Origin: CADCWK01 sp035944555
Lineage (GTDB): Bacteria; Chloroflexota; Chloroflexia; Thermomicrobiales; UBA6265
Direction of reading: 5' to 3'
DNA: 64,000 nt
Assembly (NCBI GenBank): GCA_035944555.1
Contig: DASZAY010000031.1
Location: 1 to 64,000, forward strand
Made by a program: the position numbers and the translations under genes. Below are positions 17,125 to 26,060 of the stretch, in pieces (position 1 is the stretch's first letter; each line of letters begins with the position of its first letter). Under the pieces are notes generated by a model. It ran no database searches. It was not told the origin of the DNA and saw only the letters and a program-made list of their open reading frames with translations.

Positions 17125-18297
17125 GTGAGCCACCGTCAATCCGACCGCCGCGGCCGCCCGTGGGCGGGCGAAGGCCCGATCCGACTCCTCATCGCTGGCG
17201 GCGGCACCGGCGGCCACGTCCTGCCCGCCATCGCCGTACTGGAGGAACTGACAGCCCGCGGCATCACCGTCGACGCCCTCTGGCTGGGGTCCCCGGACGG
17301 CGTCGAGGGCGATGCCGCCCGGGGCGCCGGGGTCCGGTTCCAGGCGATCCAGTCCGGCAAGCTCCGCCGGTATCTGAGCGCCCGGAACGTCGTCGACGCC
17401 TTCCGCATCCCGGTCGGCGTCGGCCAGGCCGCGATCGCCGTACGACGTTTCCGCCCCGACGTTATCCTCTCCACCGGCGGCTTCGTCAGTGTCCCCACGG
17501 TCGCCGGGACGCTCGGCGCGGCTCCGGTCGTTACCCACGAGCAGACCGCGATCCTGGGCCTCGCGACCCGGCTGAACATGCGCTTTCGCCCGACCCTGGC
17601 CGTCTCCTATCCAGAGACGGCGGCGCTCGCCCAAGGCTACCGGGGGCGAGTCGAGGTCACTGGCAACCCGATCCGGCGCTCACTCAACGATGGCGATGCC
17701 GCCCGCGGTCGAGCGACGTTCGGCCTGTCGGCCGACCTGCCCGTCCTGACGGTCATGGGCGGCGCCCGTGGAGCATCTCCGATCAACACGCGGATCGAAG
17801 CCCTCCTTCCCGGCTTGCTGGAAGCAGCGCAGGTCGTTCACCAGACCGGCCCGGTCGGCGCCAACGGCGACCTCCCCCGCCTGGAAGCCCTTCGCGACAC
17901 CTTCCCCGAGCCGCTCCGCTCCCGGTATGTCCTCCGCGAGTTCATCCGGACAGAGCTCGCCGACCTCTATGCGATGACCGACCTGATCCTGGCCCGTGCC
18001 GGCGCCGGCACGGTTGCCGAACTCGCCGGGCTGGGGCTTCCCTCGATCCTCATCCCGCTGCCGCACGCCGGGGGCAACGAGCAGGTACGTAACGCCGAAG
18101 TCCTGGCGCGAGCTGGCGCGACCGAGATCGTCGCCGAGGCGGACGCCACGCCGGACCGTCTTCGATCGATCATCGGCGACCTGCTGCGGGACGACGACCG
18201 CCGCCGTCGAATGGCCGGTGCCGCGGGTGGGACCGCCGGACCCGGCGCCGCCGCCCGTCTCGCTGACCTGCTGATCGAGATTGCGAGCACACCATGA
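17125..18297 (+). CDS. murG: UDP-GlcNAc:lipid I N-acetylglucosaminyltransferase MurG
   Basis: A 390-residue GT28 enzyme that adds GlcNAc to undecaprenyl-pyrophosphoryl-MurNAc-pentapeptide to form lipid II on the inner membrane face. Motifs in order: GGGTGGHVLPAIA (N-domain glycine loop), STGGFVSVP, HEQTAILG (usually HEQNA), VTGNPIR, MGGARGASPIN, and RAGAGTVAELAGLGLPSIL for the donor site. GTG 17125 follows GGAGAG at 6 bases. It is away from any division/wall cluster; its stop overlaps the next gene as ATGA. The HEQN to HEQT change and the GGNEQ in place of DDHQ suggest some divergence, so a MurG-like paralogue cannot be excluded. Confidence 0.88.
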   Translation: MSHRQSDRRGRPWAGEGPIRLLIAGGGTGGHVLPAIAVLEELTARGITVDALWLGSPDGVEGDAARGAGVRFQAIQSGKLRRYLSARNVVDAFRIPVGVGQAAIAVRRFRPDVILSTGGFVSVPTVAGTLGAAPVVTHEQTAILGLATRLNMRFRPTLAVSYPETAALAQGYRGRVEVTGNPIRRSLNDGDAARGRATFGLSADLPVLTVMGGARGASPINTRIEALLPGLLEAAQVVHQTGPVGANGDLPRLEALRDTFPEPLRSRYVLREFIRTELADLYAMTDLILARAGAGTVAELAGLGLPSILIPLPHAGGNEQVRNAEVLARAGATEIVAEADATPDRLRSIIGDLLRDDDRRRRMAGAAGGTAGPGAAARLADLLIEIASTP

Positions 18298-18920
18298 GTG
18301 ATACGCGCGAGGATCGACTCCCGCCCAACCAGGTCCTGACCCGGAAGTGGCCGGTGCTGCACGTCGGCTCGATCCCGCTGTTCGTCCCCGAGCTGTGGTC
18401 GTTCCGCGTCAGCGGCCTGGTCGAGCGGGAGCTGCACCTGGACTGGCCGGCGTTCCAGGTGCTGCCAATGACCGACGTCCGGGCGGACATGCACTGCGTC
18501 ACGCGCTGGTCCCGGTACGACAACGACTGGCGAGGCGTCTCGGCCAGGGAGATCATCCGCCAGGCCGGGGTGCTGCCGGAAGCGCGATTCGTCAACCTCC
18601 TCTGCGACGGTGGATACACCACGTCGGTACCGATCGATGTCTTTAGCGCAGACGACGTGCTGTTGGCGACAACCCACTCCGGCCAGCCCCTTACGCCGGA
18701 GCATGGGTACCCGCTACGAGCGGTGATCCCCGACCGGTACGCCTGGAAGAGCGCCAAGTGGCTGCGCGAGATCCGGTTCGAGGCCGAGGATCACCTGGGC
18801 TTCTGGGAGCTGCGCGGCTACCACAACAACGCCGACCCCTGGCGGGAGGAACGGTTCGCCGACGAGCCCATCCGCCGCGGGCAGGTAGTCCGCCGCGGAC
18901 AGGTGATCGACGGCCGCTGA
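18294..18920 (+). CDS. Sulfite-oxidase-like molybdopterin-dependent oxidoreductase
   Basis: A 208-residue protein formed of just the molybdopterin-binding domain of the sulfite oxidase/YedY superfamily. The Mo-coordinating Cys is in ADMHCVTRWS near residue 65, preceded by FRVSGLVERE and followed by VNLLCDGGYTTSVP and YAWKSAKWLREI, all typical. No signal peptide or heme domain is seen, so it is probably cytosolic, unlike the Tat-exported MsrP. Its ATG overlaps the murG stop as ATGA, implying coupled translation. The substrate is unknown for this short subgroup. Confidence 0.88.
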   Translation: MSDTREDRLPPNQVLTRKWPVLHVGSIPLFVPELWSFRVSGLVERELHLDWPAFQVLPMTDVRADMHCVTRWSRYDNDWRGVSAREIIRQAGVLPEARFVNLLCDGGYTTSVPIDVFSADDVLLATTHSGQPLTPEHGYPLRAVIPDRYAWKSAKWLREIRFEAEDHLGFWELRGYHNNADPWREERFADEPIRRGQVVRRGQVIDGR

Positions 18921-18924
18921 CCGG

Positions 18925-19956
18925 CTACTGTCGTGGCGGAAACGACGGCCGGGGTGGCGGTGAGCCGCCTCCGTCCATCGGCAGGTCGCGGACGACCCCG
19001 GCCCGGTACAGCGCGGCTCGCCGAAACCACGGCGCCGACAGGGACACGTAGATCCTGCCGCCCAGCCCGTCGATCAGCCACTGCGGGATCGCGCCGGCAC
19101 CCGCCCACGCTCCCGTGATGCCTCCTGCGATCGCGGCGATCGCATCCGCCTTGCCGCCTGACCCGGCTGCCCTGAGCACGGCCGCCTCAAAGGAATCCGT
19201 CCCGATCGCCGCGATCAGCCCCGCCGCGACCTGTTCCTCGGGGCTACCAGCCGCGAGCCGTGCGACCTGTGCTTGGGGATCCGCCTCGACGATCAATCCC
19301 GCCAGCACGTCATGCATCGCCCCGGCGCCGAGCAGTTCCGCAGTCGCGGCGGCCCATTCGCTGGCCGGACGCTCCCGCTTCGCCGCCAGCCGGACGAGCT
19401 CGGCGACCGCCAGCACGGCGTTGGCCTGGGCCGGGCTGCCGTGGGTGAGGCGGGTGACGAGGTCGGCATCGTCGCGCATCGCGGCACGGTCCACGTCGCC
19501 GATCGAGGCGAGCAATCCGACTGGCAGACCGCGCACGGCCACAGGCGCCGAGACCGGTCCGTCCTCATCTATCGGAACTTGGAAATCCTGCGTCTCGTCG
19601 GCACGGACCAGTGCCGCCCGGGTTGACTCATCCTGCCAGACGGCAGACTCCCCCAGCGCCAGCCGGACGAGCCGGTATCCGATCAGGTCCGCGTCCAGCC
19701 GGCCCCGGTCAGTGGTCGCGACTTCGACGATCGACAGAACGATCTCGCTCTCGTCGGTGAACTCGCCAGCGTCGACGGTGGAGCCGTCGACCCGGGTGAG
19801 CGCCTCGTAGCCGGTGAGCGGCTCTTCAGGATTGGTCCGACCACCATTCCCGCCCGGCATCCCCAGCGCATCCCCGATCGCCAGCCCGAGCAGTGCCCCG
19901 AGGAAGACGTCCTCGCCCGGTTGCTCCCGCCGCTCGATCCCGGATCCATCGCTCAT
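18925..19956 (-). CDS. ADP-ribosylglycohydrolase (DraG) family protein with altered metal site
   Basis: A 343-residue protein of the family that removes ADP-ribose from proteins or other acceptors using two magnesium ions. The N-terminal signature FLGALLGLAIGDALGMP is intact. The usual TDDT ligand motif reads TDESE, and the C-terminal GGDTDT motif reads GGKADA, keeping only one of its two aspartates and losing the threonine, although AIAAIAGGITGAWAG after it is normal. ATG 19956 has AGGA upstream and removes an 18-residue tail without family similarity. The gene converges on the oxidoreductase gene with 4 bases between stops. Fold assignment is firm; activity is doubtful. Confidence 0.82.
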   Translation of the reverse strand: MSDGSGIERREQPGEDVFLGALLGLAIGDALGMPGGNGGRTNPEEPLTGYEALTRVDGSTVDAGEFTDESEIVLSIVEVATTDRGRLDADLIGYRLVRLALGESAVWQDESTRAALVRADETQDFQVPIDEDGPVSAPVAVRGLPVGLLASIGDVDRAAMRDDADLVTRLTHGSPAQANAVLAVAELVRLAAKRERPASEWAAATAELLGAGAMHDVLAGLIVEADPQAQVARLAAGSPEEQVAAGLIAAIGTDSFEAAVLRAAGSGGKADAIAAIAGGITGAWAGAGAIPQWLIDGLGGRIYVSLSAPWFRRAALYRAGVVRDLPMDGGGSPPPRPSFPPRQ

Positions 19957-20326
19957 CTCACACCATCCTGGTAGGTCAGTCCGCAAGCCGGGCGGCATGG
20001 CGTTCGTCACGGGTACATGGCCGTCCCGGGAAACCTGTCGGCCACAACCATGCCATTGATCTACCGACCCGTCACTCGAGGAATGGAGCGACGGGGCGCG
20101 GCCACCCTGAATCGTTCTCGGAACAACCGTCCATCATTGCCGATCCGTCATGACCATCCCGGATAAGGGAACCGGATCCCGACCCGCCAACGGGACGGAC
20201 AGCCCTCTTGCGCGTCCCGGTTCTGCCCGGTAGGGTCACGTGTCGACTGGCGGACCAGCGAGAATCCCGGTCCGCCCACCGCGTCGGTGGCAGCGCCTGT
20301 CATCGACACGCCAGGAGAAGCACCCG
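19957..20326. other. Divergent intergenic region
   Basis: 370 bases between the ADP-ribosylglycohydrolase and arabinofuranosidase starts. It holds one candidate plus-strand promoter; nothing else is recognisable. Confidence 0.5.
20208..20236 (+). promoter_or_regulatory. Candidate promoter of the GH51 gene
   Basis: TTGCGC (20208-20213), 17 bases, TAGGGT (20231-20236), about 90 bases before the ATG. Both boxes are imperfect. Confidence 0.35.
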
Positions 20327-21814
20327 ATGTCGCGGATCACCGTCGATCTCCAGCGCCCGGTCGGCACCGTCGACCCCCGCATCTTCGGCCAGTTCATCGA
20401 GCACCTGGGGCGCTGTATCTACGGCGGCATCTACGAGGAGGGCTCCCCGCTCAGCGACGACAAGGGCTTCCGGACTGACGTACTGGATGTCGTCCGCGAC
20501 CTTCGCGCCCCTATCCTGCGCTGGCCGGGCGGCAACTTCGTCTCGGGGTATCACTGGACCGACGGGATCGGCCCCAAGGACGACCGTCCCCGCCGCATCG
20601 AGCTGGCCTGGCACGACGAGGAGCCCAACCGCTTCGGCACCGTCGAATTCATCGAGTACTGCCGGACGATGGGCACAGAGCCGTACATCTGTCTGAACCT
20701 CGGGACCGGCACGCCCGACGAAGCCGCCGGCTGGGTGGAGTACTGCAACGGCACCGGGAACACCTACTGGGCCAACCTGCGCCGAGAGCACGGCCACGAC
20801 GAGCCATTCAACGTCAAGTACTGGGGTCTCGGCAACGAGATGTACGGTGACTGGCAGATCGGCGCCAAGACGGCGGACGAGTACGTCCGGTTCGCGCAGG
20901 AGTTCGCCAAGATCATCCACTGGATCGATCCGAAGGCCGAGCTGGTCTCGTGCGGCCAGACCGGCTGGCAGGACTGGGACGCGACCGTCATCAACGGACT
21001 CGCGAAGTACGTCCGCTACCACAGCATCCACATCTACACCGGCAGCGAGGATCACTGGACCAACGTCATCGAGCCCGAGCAGTCCGACCGTGCCATCCGG
21101 TTCGTTCGCGAGCACATCGCGCGCGCCCGGCTCAACCAGAACATCCAGCACGAGATCGGCATCGCCTACGACGAGTGGAACGTCTGGTACCGCAACCGGC
21201 AGTCGCCGCTCGAGGAGCAGTACAACCTCTCTGACGCGCTGGCCGTGGCGACCTTCCTCAACATCTTCCTCCACCACGCCGACACGGTGAAGGTGGCCAA
21301 CCTCGCCCAGATGGTCAACGTCATCGCGCCGATCTTCACCAACAAGGAGGGCCTTTTCCTCCAGACCATCTACCACCCGCTCCGCCTCTACGCCGAGCAC
21401 GGGCAGGCAATCTCGCTCGATGTCCATGTCGCCGGGGACGAGGCAGAGCACCAGATGATCCTGGACGCCATCTCCGCCGCCAACGGGCTGGACAAGGTCC
21501 GGGACCGTGGCCCGTTCACCGTCGTCCATGCCGCGGCGACGCGCGACGAGGCGTCATCGACCATGACCCTGACCGTCGTGAACCGGCACCCGACCGAGGG
21601 CGCCCGGGTGCCGGTCCAGCTGATCAATGGCGTGGCGGGCGGAACGGCCCAGGTCCACGTCGTGACGGGAGACGATCCCGCGATGCGAAACTCGTTCGAG
21701 CAGCCGGATAATGTGGTTGTACGCGACCAGACGGTCGAATTGACCGGGGCGGAGCTGGAACTGGATCTGCCTCCGCTCTCGGTCAGCGTCTACCGGATCC
21801 CGCTGTCTGCCTGA
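20327..21814 (+). CDS. Alpha-N-arabinofuranosidase, GH51
   Basis: A 495-residue retaining glycosidase releasing terminal L-arabinofuranose from arabinan or arabinoxylan oligosaccharides. The TIM barrel holds the acid/base Glu in WGLGNEMYG (near residue 174) and the nucleophile Glu in IAYDEWNVWY (near residue 287); PILRWPGGNFVSGYHW is another family hallmark. A C-terminal beta-domain follows from about residue 385. There is no signal peptide, so it acts in the cytosol on imported oligosaccharides. ATG 20327 follows AGGAGAAG; the open frame to 20240 is not family-like. It stands alone, about 20 kb from the sugar-uptake genes in this window. Confidence 0.93.
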   Translation: MSRITVDLQRPVGTVDPRIFGQFIEHLGRCIYGGIYEEGSPLSDDKGFRTDVLDVVRDLRAPILRWPGGNFVSGYHWTDGIGPKDDRPRRIELAWHDEEPNRFGTVEFIEYCRTMGTEPYICLNLGTGTPDEAAGWVEYCNGTGNTYWANLRREHGHDEPFNVKYWGLGNEMYGDWQIGAKTADEYVRFAQEFAKIIHWIDPKAELVSCGQTGWQDWDATVINGLAKYVRYHSIHIYTGSEDHWTNVIEPEQSDRAIRFVREHIARARLNQNIQHEIGIAYDEWNVWYRNRQSPLEEQYNLSDALAVATFLNIFLHHADTVKVANLAQMVNVIAPIFTNKEGLFLQTIYHPLRLYAEHGQAISLDVHVAGDEAEHQMILDAISAANGLDKVRDRGPFTVVHAAATRDEASSTMTLTVVNRHPTEGARVPVQLINGVAGGTAQVHVVTGDDPAMRNSFEQPDNVVVRDQTVELTGAELELDLPPLSVSVYRIPLSA

Positions 21815-22138
21815 TCGGCGGGGGTACGCACGGACGCTCGCGGCCCCCGTCCCGGCGCCCGGCGAGGTCTTTCGCGAAGATCACCGGCATCCAACTCCTG
21901 CCCGGACACAGCGCGTACAGGCCCGGCACGGCCGTCGAGCGGCGACAGTAACGGTCAGTGAGGCCGGCCAACGCATGGTAGGATCTAGCCCATAAGGGAA
22001 GGCGCCGCTTTGGGCGTTCAGTCCGAACTGGCCGGCAACGACTTCGCCGTCCGTCCCTCGGAGCCGGTCCCGCGCCGGTCACTCCGCCAGGCCGTCCTGG
22101 CCTCTCCGCTCCAACCCAGCGTCAACAGGAAGGAACCC
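21815..22138. other. Intergenic region before citrate synthase
   Basis: 324 bases with no supported gene; GC-rich inverted arms just after 21815 are too irregular to call a terminator, and no consensus promoter was found. Confidence 0.45.
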
Positions 22139-23296
22139 ATGTCCAGCGCGACTGCCACCGAAACGTCAGCGCCGCTGCCCAAGCCGAGTGGCCTGGAAGG
22201 CATCGTCGCCGCCTCGACCGCCCTGTCCCACGTCTTCGGCGAAGAGGGCCGGCTGGTCTATCGCGGCTACGAGATCCATGAGCTCGCCGGGCGCGCTTCG
22301 TTCGAGGAAGTCGCCTTCCTGCTCTACCACGGACACCTCCCTGTCGCGAAGGAACTGGCCGACTTCCAGCAGCGGCTCAACGCCAACCGCACCCTGCCCC
22401 AGGGCCTGGTCGATCTGATCCGCAGCCTCCCGGCCGACACCCCGCCGATGGATGCGCTCCGCACCGGTGTCTCGGCGCTGGGCAACTTCAAGACGTCGGA
22501 GATCGACATCGAGCCGGACATCGACGAGGCGCTGATCCTGCTCGGCAGCGTCCCGTCGATCCTCGCGACGTTCCATCGCCACCGCCAGGGGCTGGATCCC
22601 ATCGCCCCGCGGGACGACCTCAACACGGCCCAGAGCTACCTCTACCAGTTGTTCGGGGAAGAGCCTTCGTCCGACCACTGGCAGCCGCTCGAGACCTACC
22701 TGATCCTGCTTGCCGACCACGGGCTGAACGCTTCGACCTTCACTGCCCGGGTGATCGCCTCGACCGGTTCCGACATCTGCTCGGCCGTGACGGGTGCGAT
22801 CGGGGCGCTCAAGGGCCCTCTGCACGGCGGCGCCCCGTCGCTCGTGCTGGACATGCTCAACGAGATCGGCACCGCCGAAAACGTCGATGCCTGGCTGACG
22901 AACGCACTGGACAGCGGCCAGCGCCTGATGGGCTTCGGGCACCGGGTCTACAAGGCCGAGGACCCGCGGGCAGAGGTCCTTCGCGGGCTGGCCGAGCGGG
23001 CCAGCGACCCGGCCTTCTTCGCCCTCTCCCACACCACGGAGAAGCGCGCGCTGGAGATGCTGGAAGAGCGCAAGCCGGGCCGGCGGCTCTACACCAATGT
23101 CGAGTTCTACAGTGCCGCCGTGCTCGCCGCCGTCGGCCTGCCCGGTGACATGTTCACCCCGACCTTCGCGGTCTCGCGGACCGCTGGCTACACCGCCCAC
23201 GTGCTGGAGCAGGTCGCCAACAACCGGCTGATCCGTCCGCAGTCCGAGTTCGTCGGGCCGACCGATCTCCACTTCACTCCGATTAACGACCGCTAG
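22139..23296 (+). CDS. Citrate synthase (short bacterial/archaeal type; methylcitrate synthase possible)
   Basis: A 385-residue enzyme condensing acetyl-CoA (or propionyl-CoA) with oxaloacetate at the entry to the TCA cycle. Catalytic His residues sit in GPLHGGAPS and MGFGHRVYK, and Arg contacts in FAVSRTAGY. The third catalytic residue, normally Asp in NVDFYS, is Glu here (TNVEFYSAAVL). ATG 22139 is preceded by AGGAAGGAA; the frame is open to 22010 but without family similarity. The length and motif pattern fit the dimeric type-I group shared by citrate and 2-methylcitrate synthases, which cannot be separated by eye. It is a single gene with its own terminator. Confidence 0.93.
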   Translation: MSSATATETSAPLPKPSGLEGIVAASTALSHVFGEEGRLVYRGYEIHELAGRASFEEVAFLLYHGHLPVAKELADFQQRLNANRTLPQGLVDLIRSLPADTPPMDALRTGVSALGNFKTSEIDIEPDIDEALILLGSVPSILATFHRHRQGLDPIAPRDDLNTAQSYLYQLFGEEPSSDHWQPLETYLILLADHGLNASTFTARVIASTGSDICSAVTGAIGALKGPLHGGAPSLVLDMLNEIGTAENVDAWLTNALDSGQRLMGFGHRVYKAEDPRAEVLRGLAERASDPAFFALSHTTEKRALEMLEERKPGRRLYTNVEFYSAAVLAAVGLPGDMFTPTFAVSRTAGYTAHVLEQVANNRLIRPQSEFVGPTDLHFTPINDR

Positions 23297-23322
23297 GTCG
23301 AGATCATCGAAAGAATCAGCAC

Positions 23323-23358
23323 ACGAGAGGGGCGCCACAATAGGGGCGCCCCTCTCGT
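23323..23358 (+). terminator. Terminator after citrate synthase
   Basis: A perfect 14-bp stem (23323-23336 with 23345-23358), 8-base loop, followed by a T-rich stretch (CTTATTTCATT): a classic intrinsic terminator. It also lies just past the 3' end of the broken minus-strand gene at 23371 and may serve both. Confidence 0.85.
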
Positions 23359-23370
23359 CTTATTTCATTG

Positions 23371-23772
23371 TCACTGGAGCCGCACGGCGGGACGCTGCAC
23401 CGGCACATTCACCCGGCCGGCAACCCCTCCCGGATCCTCGACCTGCACGATCAGGCGCCGGTACCCGGTCTGTCCGTTTGGCCGGACCGTGATCTCAAAG
23501 ATTTGATCCGGTCGCGGCCGGATCAACCACCAGAACTTTCAGAGGACTCGGCCCTGGAAATACGTGCCCGCGAAGGCCGGTCCCGGCCGGAATGGCCAGT
23601 ACGTTCCCGGTAGGCGAAGCCAGGCGGGTCGCGACCTGATCAGATCAGGAGCCGGACGCAGGCGTTCGACCTCTGCCAGTGGGATGCCGATCTCCCGCCG
23701 CAGCGACCAGAACCACTCCCACCCCGCCAGCCGGACAACCAGGTGGTTCCGCTCGACGTCAACACGGACCAT
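23371..23772 (-). pseudogene. Small conserved-looking gene interrupted by a single in-frame TGA
   Basis: From ATG 23772, preceded by an excellent AAGGAGG at 5 bases, the frame encodes 77 residues, hits TGA at 23541-23539, then continues in the same frame for 55 more codons to TGA at 23373-23371. Both halves read as one small beta-rich domain: MVRVDVERNHLVV, a Trp-rich WEWFWSLRREIGIPL, PGTYWP and AGTYFQG before the stop; KFWWLIRPRP and RRLIVQVEDP after it. I recall actinobacterial hypothetical proteins of this general shape (about 130 residues) but no family name. Third codon positions stay strongly G/C after the stop. A hairpin (23504-23525) begins 13 bases after the TGA. Fresh nonsense mutation, sequencing error or readthrough are all possible. 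Confidence 0.6.
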
Positions 23773-23932
23773 CCCGTCCTCCTTCCGGTCTACAGGCCGG
23801 TGCCCGGCTCCATCGTGCTCAACTGCCGTCACATTACAGCGCCGCGAATGTTACAGACCAGTTGCGAGTCGCCTCCGGGCTTGCGATGCTGACGAACAGT
23901 CCAGGCATCCATCCCGGAAAGGATCATCCATC

Positions 23933-25903
23933 GTGACGGCAACACCCTCCACATCCACGAACGCCTCGTGGTCCGCTGATTCGCTGGTCTACGACCTCAC
24001 TCCAGCCAGTGATCCACAGATCAGCCCCGACGGCGAGTGGATCGTCTATGTCCAGCCCCGCGTGGAACGGGGCGAGGTCGCGAAGTCGACCTCCGATCTG
24101 TTCCTGGTGCGCCGCGACGGTTCGGATAGCCGACGGCTGACCTACGGTGGGAAGCGCAACAGCCAGGGACGCTGGTCCCCCGATGGGAGCACCATCGCCT
24201 TCGTCAGCGACCGGGACGGCGAGGACGGGGTGAAGAGCCGCCTCCTGCTCCTGCCGGTAGGGGGAGGTGGCGACGCCCGCCCGCTCGCGGGCCACCTGGA
24301 GTCCATCTCGGGCATCTCGTGGTCCCCGGATGGCAGGACCATCGCCTACCTCCTTCCGGTCGACCCGGACAACCCCGCGGGCAAGCCACGCCCGAAGGAC
24401 GCGCCGCCGCCGGTACGCGTTACCTCGCGACTGGACTACAAGCTGGACGGCAAGGGATATCTGGGCGGCAAGCGCAGCCAGCTCTTCCTCGTCGATGTCG
24501 AGACCGGGACGACCCGGAAGCTGACCGAGGGCGACTTCGACCATGGCGAGGCCGAGTGGTCGCCCGACGGACGGACCATCTCCACCCGGGTCGCCGGCCC
24601 CGAGATCTTCGACGCCGTCATCAGCCTGATCGACGTGGCGACCGGTTCTGCCCGGTCGATCACCCCAGAAAACGGGACGATCTCGGTGTTCTCCTGGTCC
24701 CCGGACGGCTCGCGTATCCTCTATGGCGGTGATACCCACCGGACCTGGCAGTCCGACCTCTGGGTCTACACCCTCGCGTCGGGTGAGACCCGCCGCCTGA
24801 CCGATGACCTTCCCTTCGAGCCGGATTCATTCCCCGCTCCGCATCAGCCGATCTGGCTGGATGCCGGGACGGCACTGCTTTCCGGGACCAGGGCCGGAGG
24901 CAGCGGCCTCTACACCGTCGATGTCGAGTCGGCGACGGTCAAGACCGTGGTGACCTGGCAAGCCACGCAGGCCGGGTTCAGCCACGACCGCACCAACCGG
25001 TACATCGTCCAGGCCCGGACAACCCACCAGCGCACCGGCGAGATCGTGGTCGTCGACCGGACCGACAACTCGGTGACGGTGGTCGTCGATTCGGCAGCGG
25101 ACCAGTTCGCCAGCCGCCCCGAGCTGGCGTCCGAACGGTTCACCGTCGAGCGAGCCGGACTGGAGATCGAAGGCTGGATCCTGTTCCCACCTGGCTTCGA
25201 CCCGTCCTCAAAGTACCCGGTGATCCTCGATATTCACGGTGGACCCAACGGGCACTACGGCTGGGGGTTCAACAACACCCAGCAGCAGCTGGCCAGCAAC
25301 GGCTATATCGTCGTCTTCAGCAATCCCCGCGGATCGAACTCCTACGGCCGCGACTTCACGCAGCGGGTCATCCGGGACTGGGGTGGTGAGGACTACCAGG
25401 ACCTGATGCTGGTCATCGACACGGTTCTGGAGCGGCCCTACGCCGACGAGACCCGGACCGGAATCTATGGCTACTCCTACGGCGGCTACATGACGTCGTG
25501 GATCATCGGCCACACCCAGCGCTTCCAAGCCTGCGTCTGCGGGGCGCCCTGCTTCAACCTGGTCTCGATGTACGGCACCAGCGACATCGGGTACACGTTC
25601 GGCAAGCTCCAGTGGGGCGGAACTCCCCAGGACGAGTTCGAGTGGCTCCATTCCCACTCCCCCTCGACCTACGCTCACCGGGCGACCACGCCGACGCTGA
25701 TTGTCCACGGGGAAGCCGACGACCGCTGTCCGATCGGCCAGGGCGAAGAGATGTTCGTAACGCTGAAGGAAGCTGGTTGCGAGGTCGAGTTCGCCCGCTA
25801 TCCGGGCGCGTCGCACGGCCTGATGCGACTCAGCCCGCCGGAGCACCGGGCCGACTATCTCCAGCGAGTACTTGACTGGTTCGACGGCCACCTCAAGGGC
25901 TGA
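23933..25903 (+). CDS. S9-family serine peptidase (acylaminoacyl/dipeptidyl peptidase type)
   Basis: A 656-residue prolyl-oligopeptidase-superfamily enzyme that cleaves short peptides. The N-terminal two-thirds is a WD40-like beta-propeller with repeated WSPDG motifs (for example FSWSPDGSRI); the C-terminal third is an alpha/beta hydrolase with nucleophile Ser in GYSYGGYMT near residue 515, Asp in HGEADDRCP and His in ASHGLMR. No signal peptide is present. The start is GTG 23933, with AAAGGA about 9 bases upstream; a long open frame to 23564 crosses the region antisense to the broken gene and is not coding in character. It is monocistronic with a terminator at 25928. Confidence 0.93.
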   Translation: MTATPSTSTNASWSADSLVYDLTPASDPQISPDGEWIVYVQPRVERGEVAKSTSDLFLVRRDGSDSRRLTYGGKRNSQGRWSPDGSTIAFVSDRDGEDGVKSRLLLLPVGGGGDARPLAGHLESISGISWSPDGRTIAYLLPVDPDNPAGKPRPKDAPPPVRVTSRLDYKLDGKGYLGGKRSQLFLVDVETGTTRKLTEGDFDHGEAEWSPDGRTISTRVAGPEIFDAVISLIDVATGSARSITPENGTISVFSWSPDGSRILYGGDTHRTWQSDLWVYTLASGETRRLTDDLPFEPDSFPAPHQPIWLDAGTALLSGTRAGGSGLYTVDVESATVKTVVTWQATQAGFSHDRTNRYIVQARTTHQRTGEIVVVDRTDNSVTVVVDSAADQFASRPELASERFTVERAGLEIEGWILFPPGFDPSSKYPVILDIHGGPNGHYGWGFNNTQQQLASNGYIVVFSNPRGSNSYGRDFTQRVIRDWGGEDYQDLMLVIDTVLERPYADETRTGIYGYSYGGYMTSWIIGHTQRFQACVCGAPCFNLVSMYGTSDIGYTFGKLQWGGTPQDEFEWLHSHSPSTYAHRATTPTLIVHGEADDRCPIGQGEEMFVTLKEAGCEVEFARYPGASHGLMRLSPPEHRADYLQRVLDWFDGHLKG

Positions 25904-25927
25904 TCGTCGGACAATCTGAAGTTGGGG

Positions 25928-25957
25928 AGCGGGACGATCATCGATGATCGTCCCGCT
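25928..25957 (+). terminator. Terminator after the S9 peptidase
   Basis: A 14-bp inverted repeat (25928-25941 with 25944-25957) with almost no loop; in practice the inner pairs open to a tetraloop. No T tract follows. Confidence 0.65.
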
Positions 25958-26060
25958 CGCCGTTTATCCCGTTGGGGCGTCATCGCGGCGGCGGCAACGA
26001 TGACTCGGTGTCCATCAGAAACGGTCGTTGTTCCGCCACCGCTAACACGAACATTCTTTC

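Noticed and set aside
22166..23338. 390-codon minus-strand open frame over citrate synthase
   Set aside because: It ends in the terminator and is antisense to a certain gene.
23368..23613. 81-codon plus-strand open frame
   Set aside because: It is antisense to the two halves of the interrupted minus-strand gene, whose ribosome-binding site and composition are better.
23371..23772. Selenoprotein interpretation of the in-frame TGA
   Set aside because: No selenoprotein family is recognised, no sel genes are visible and the hairpin is short; kept only as an alternative to test.
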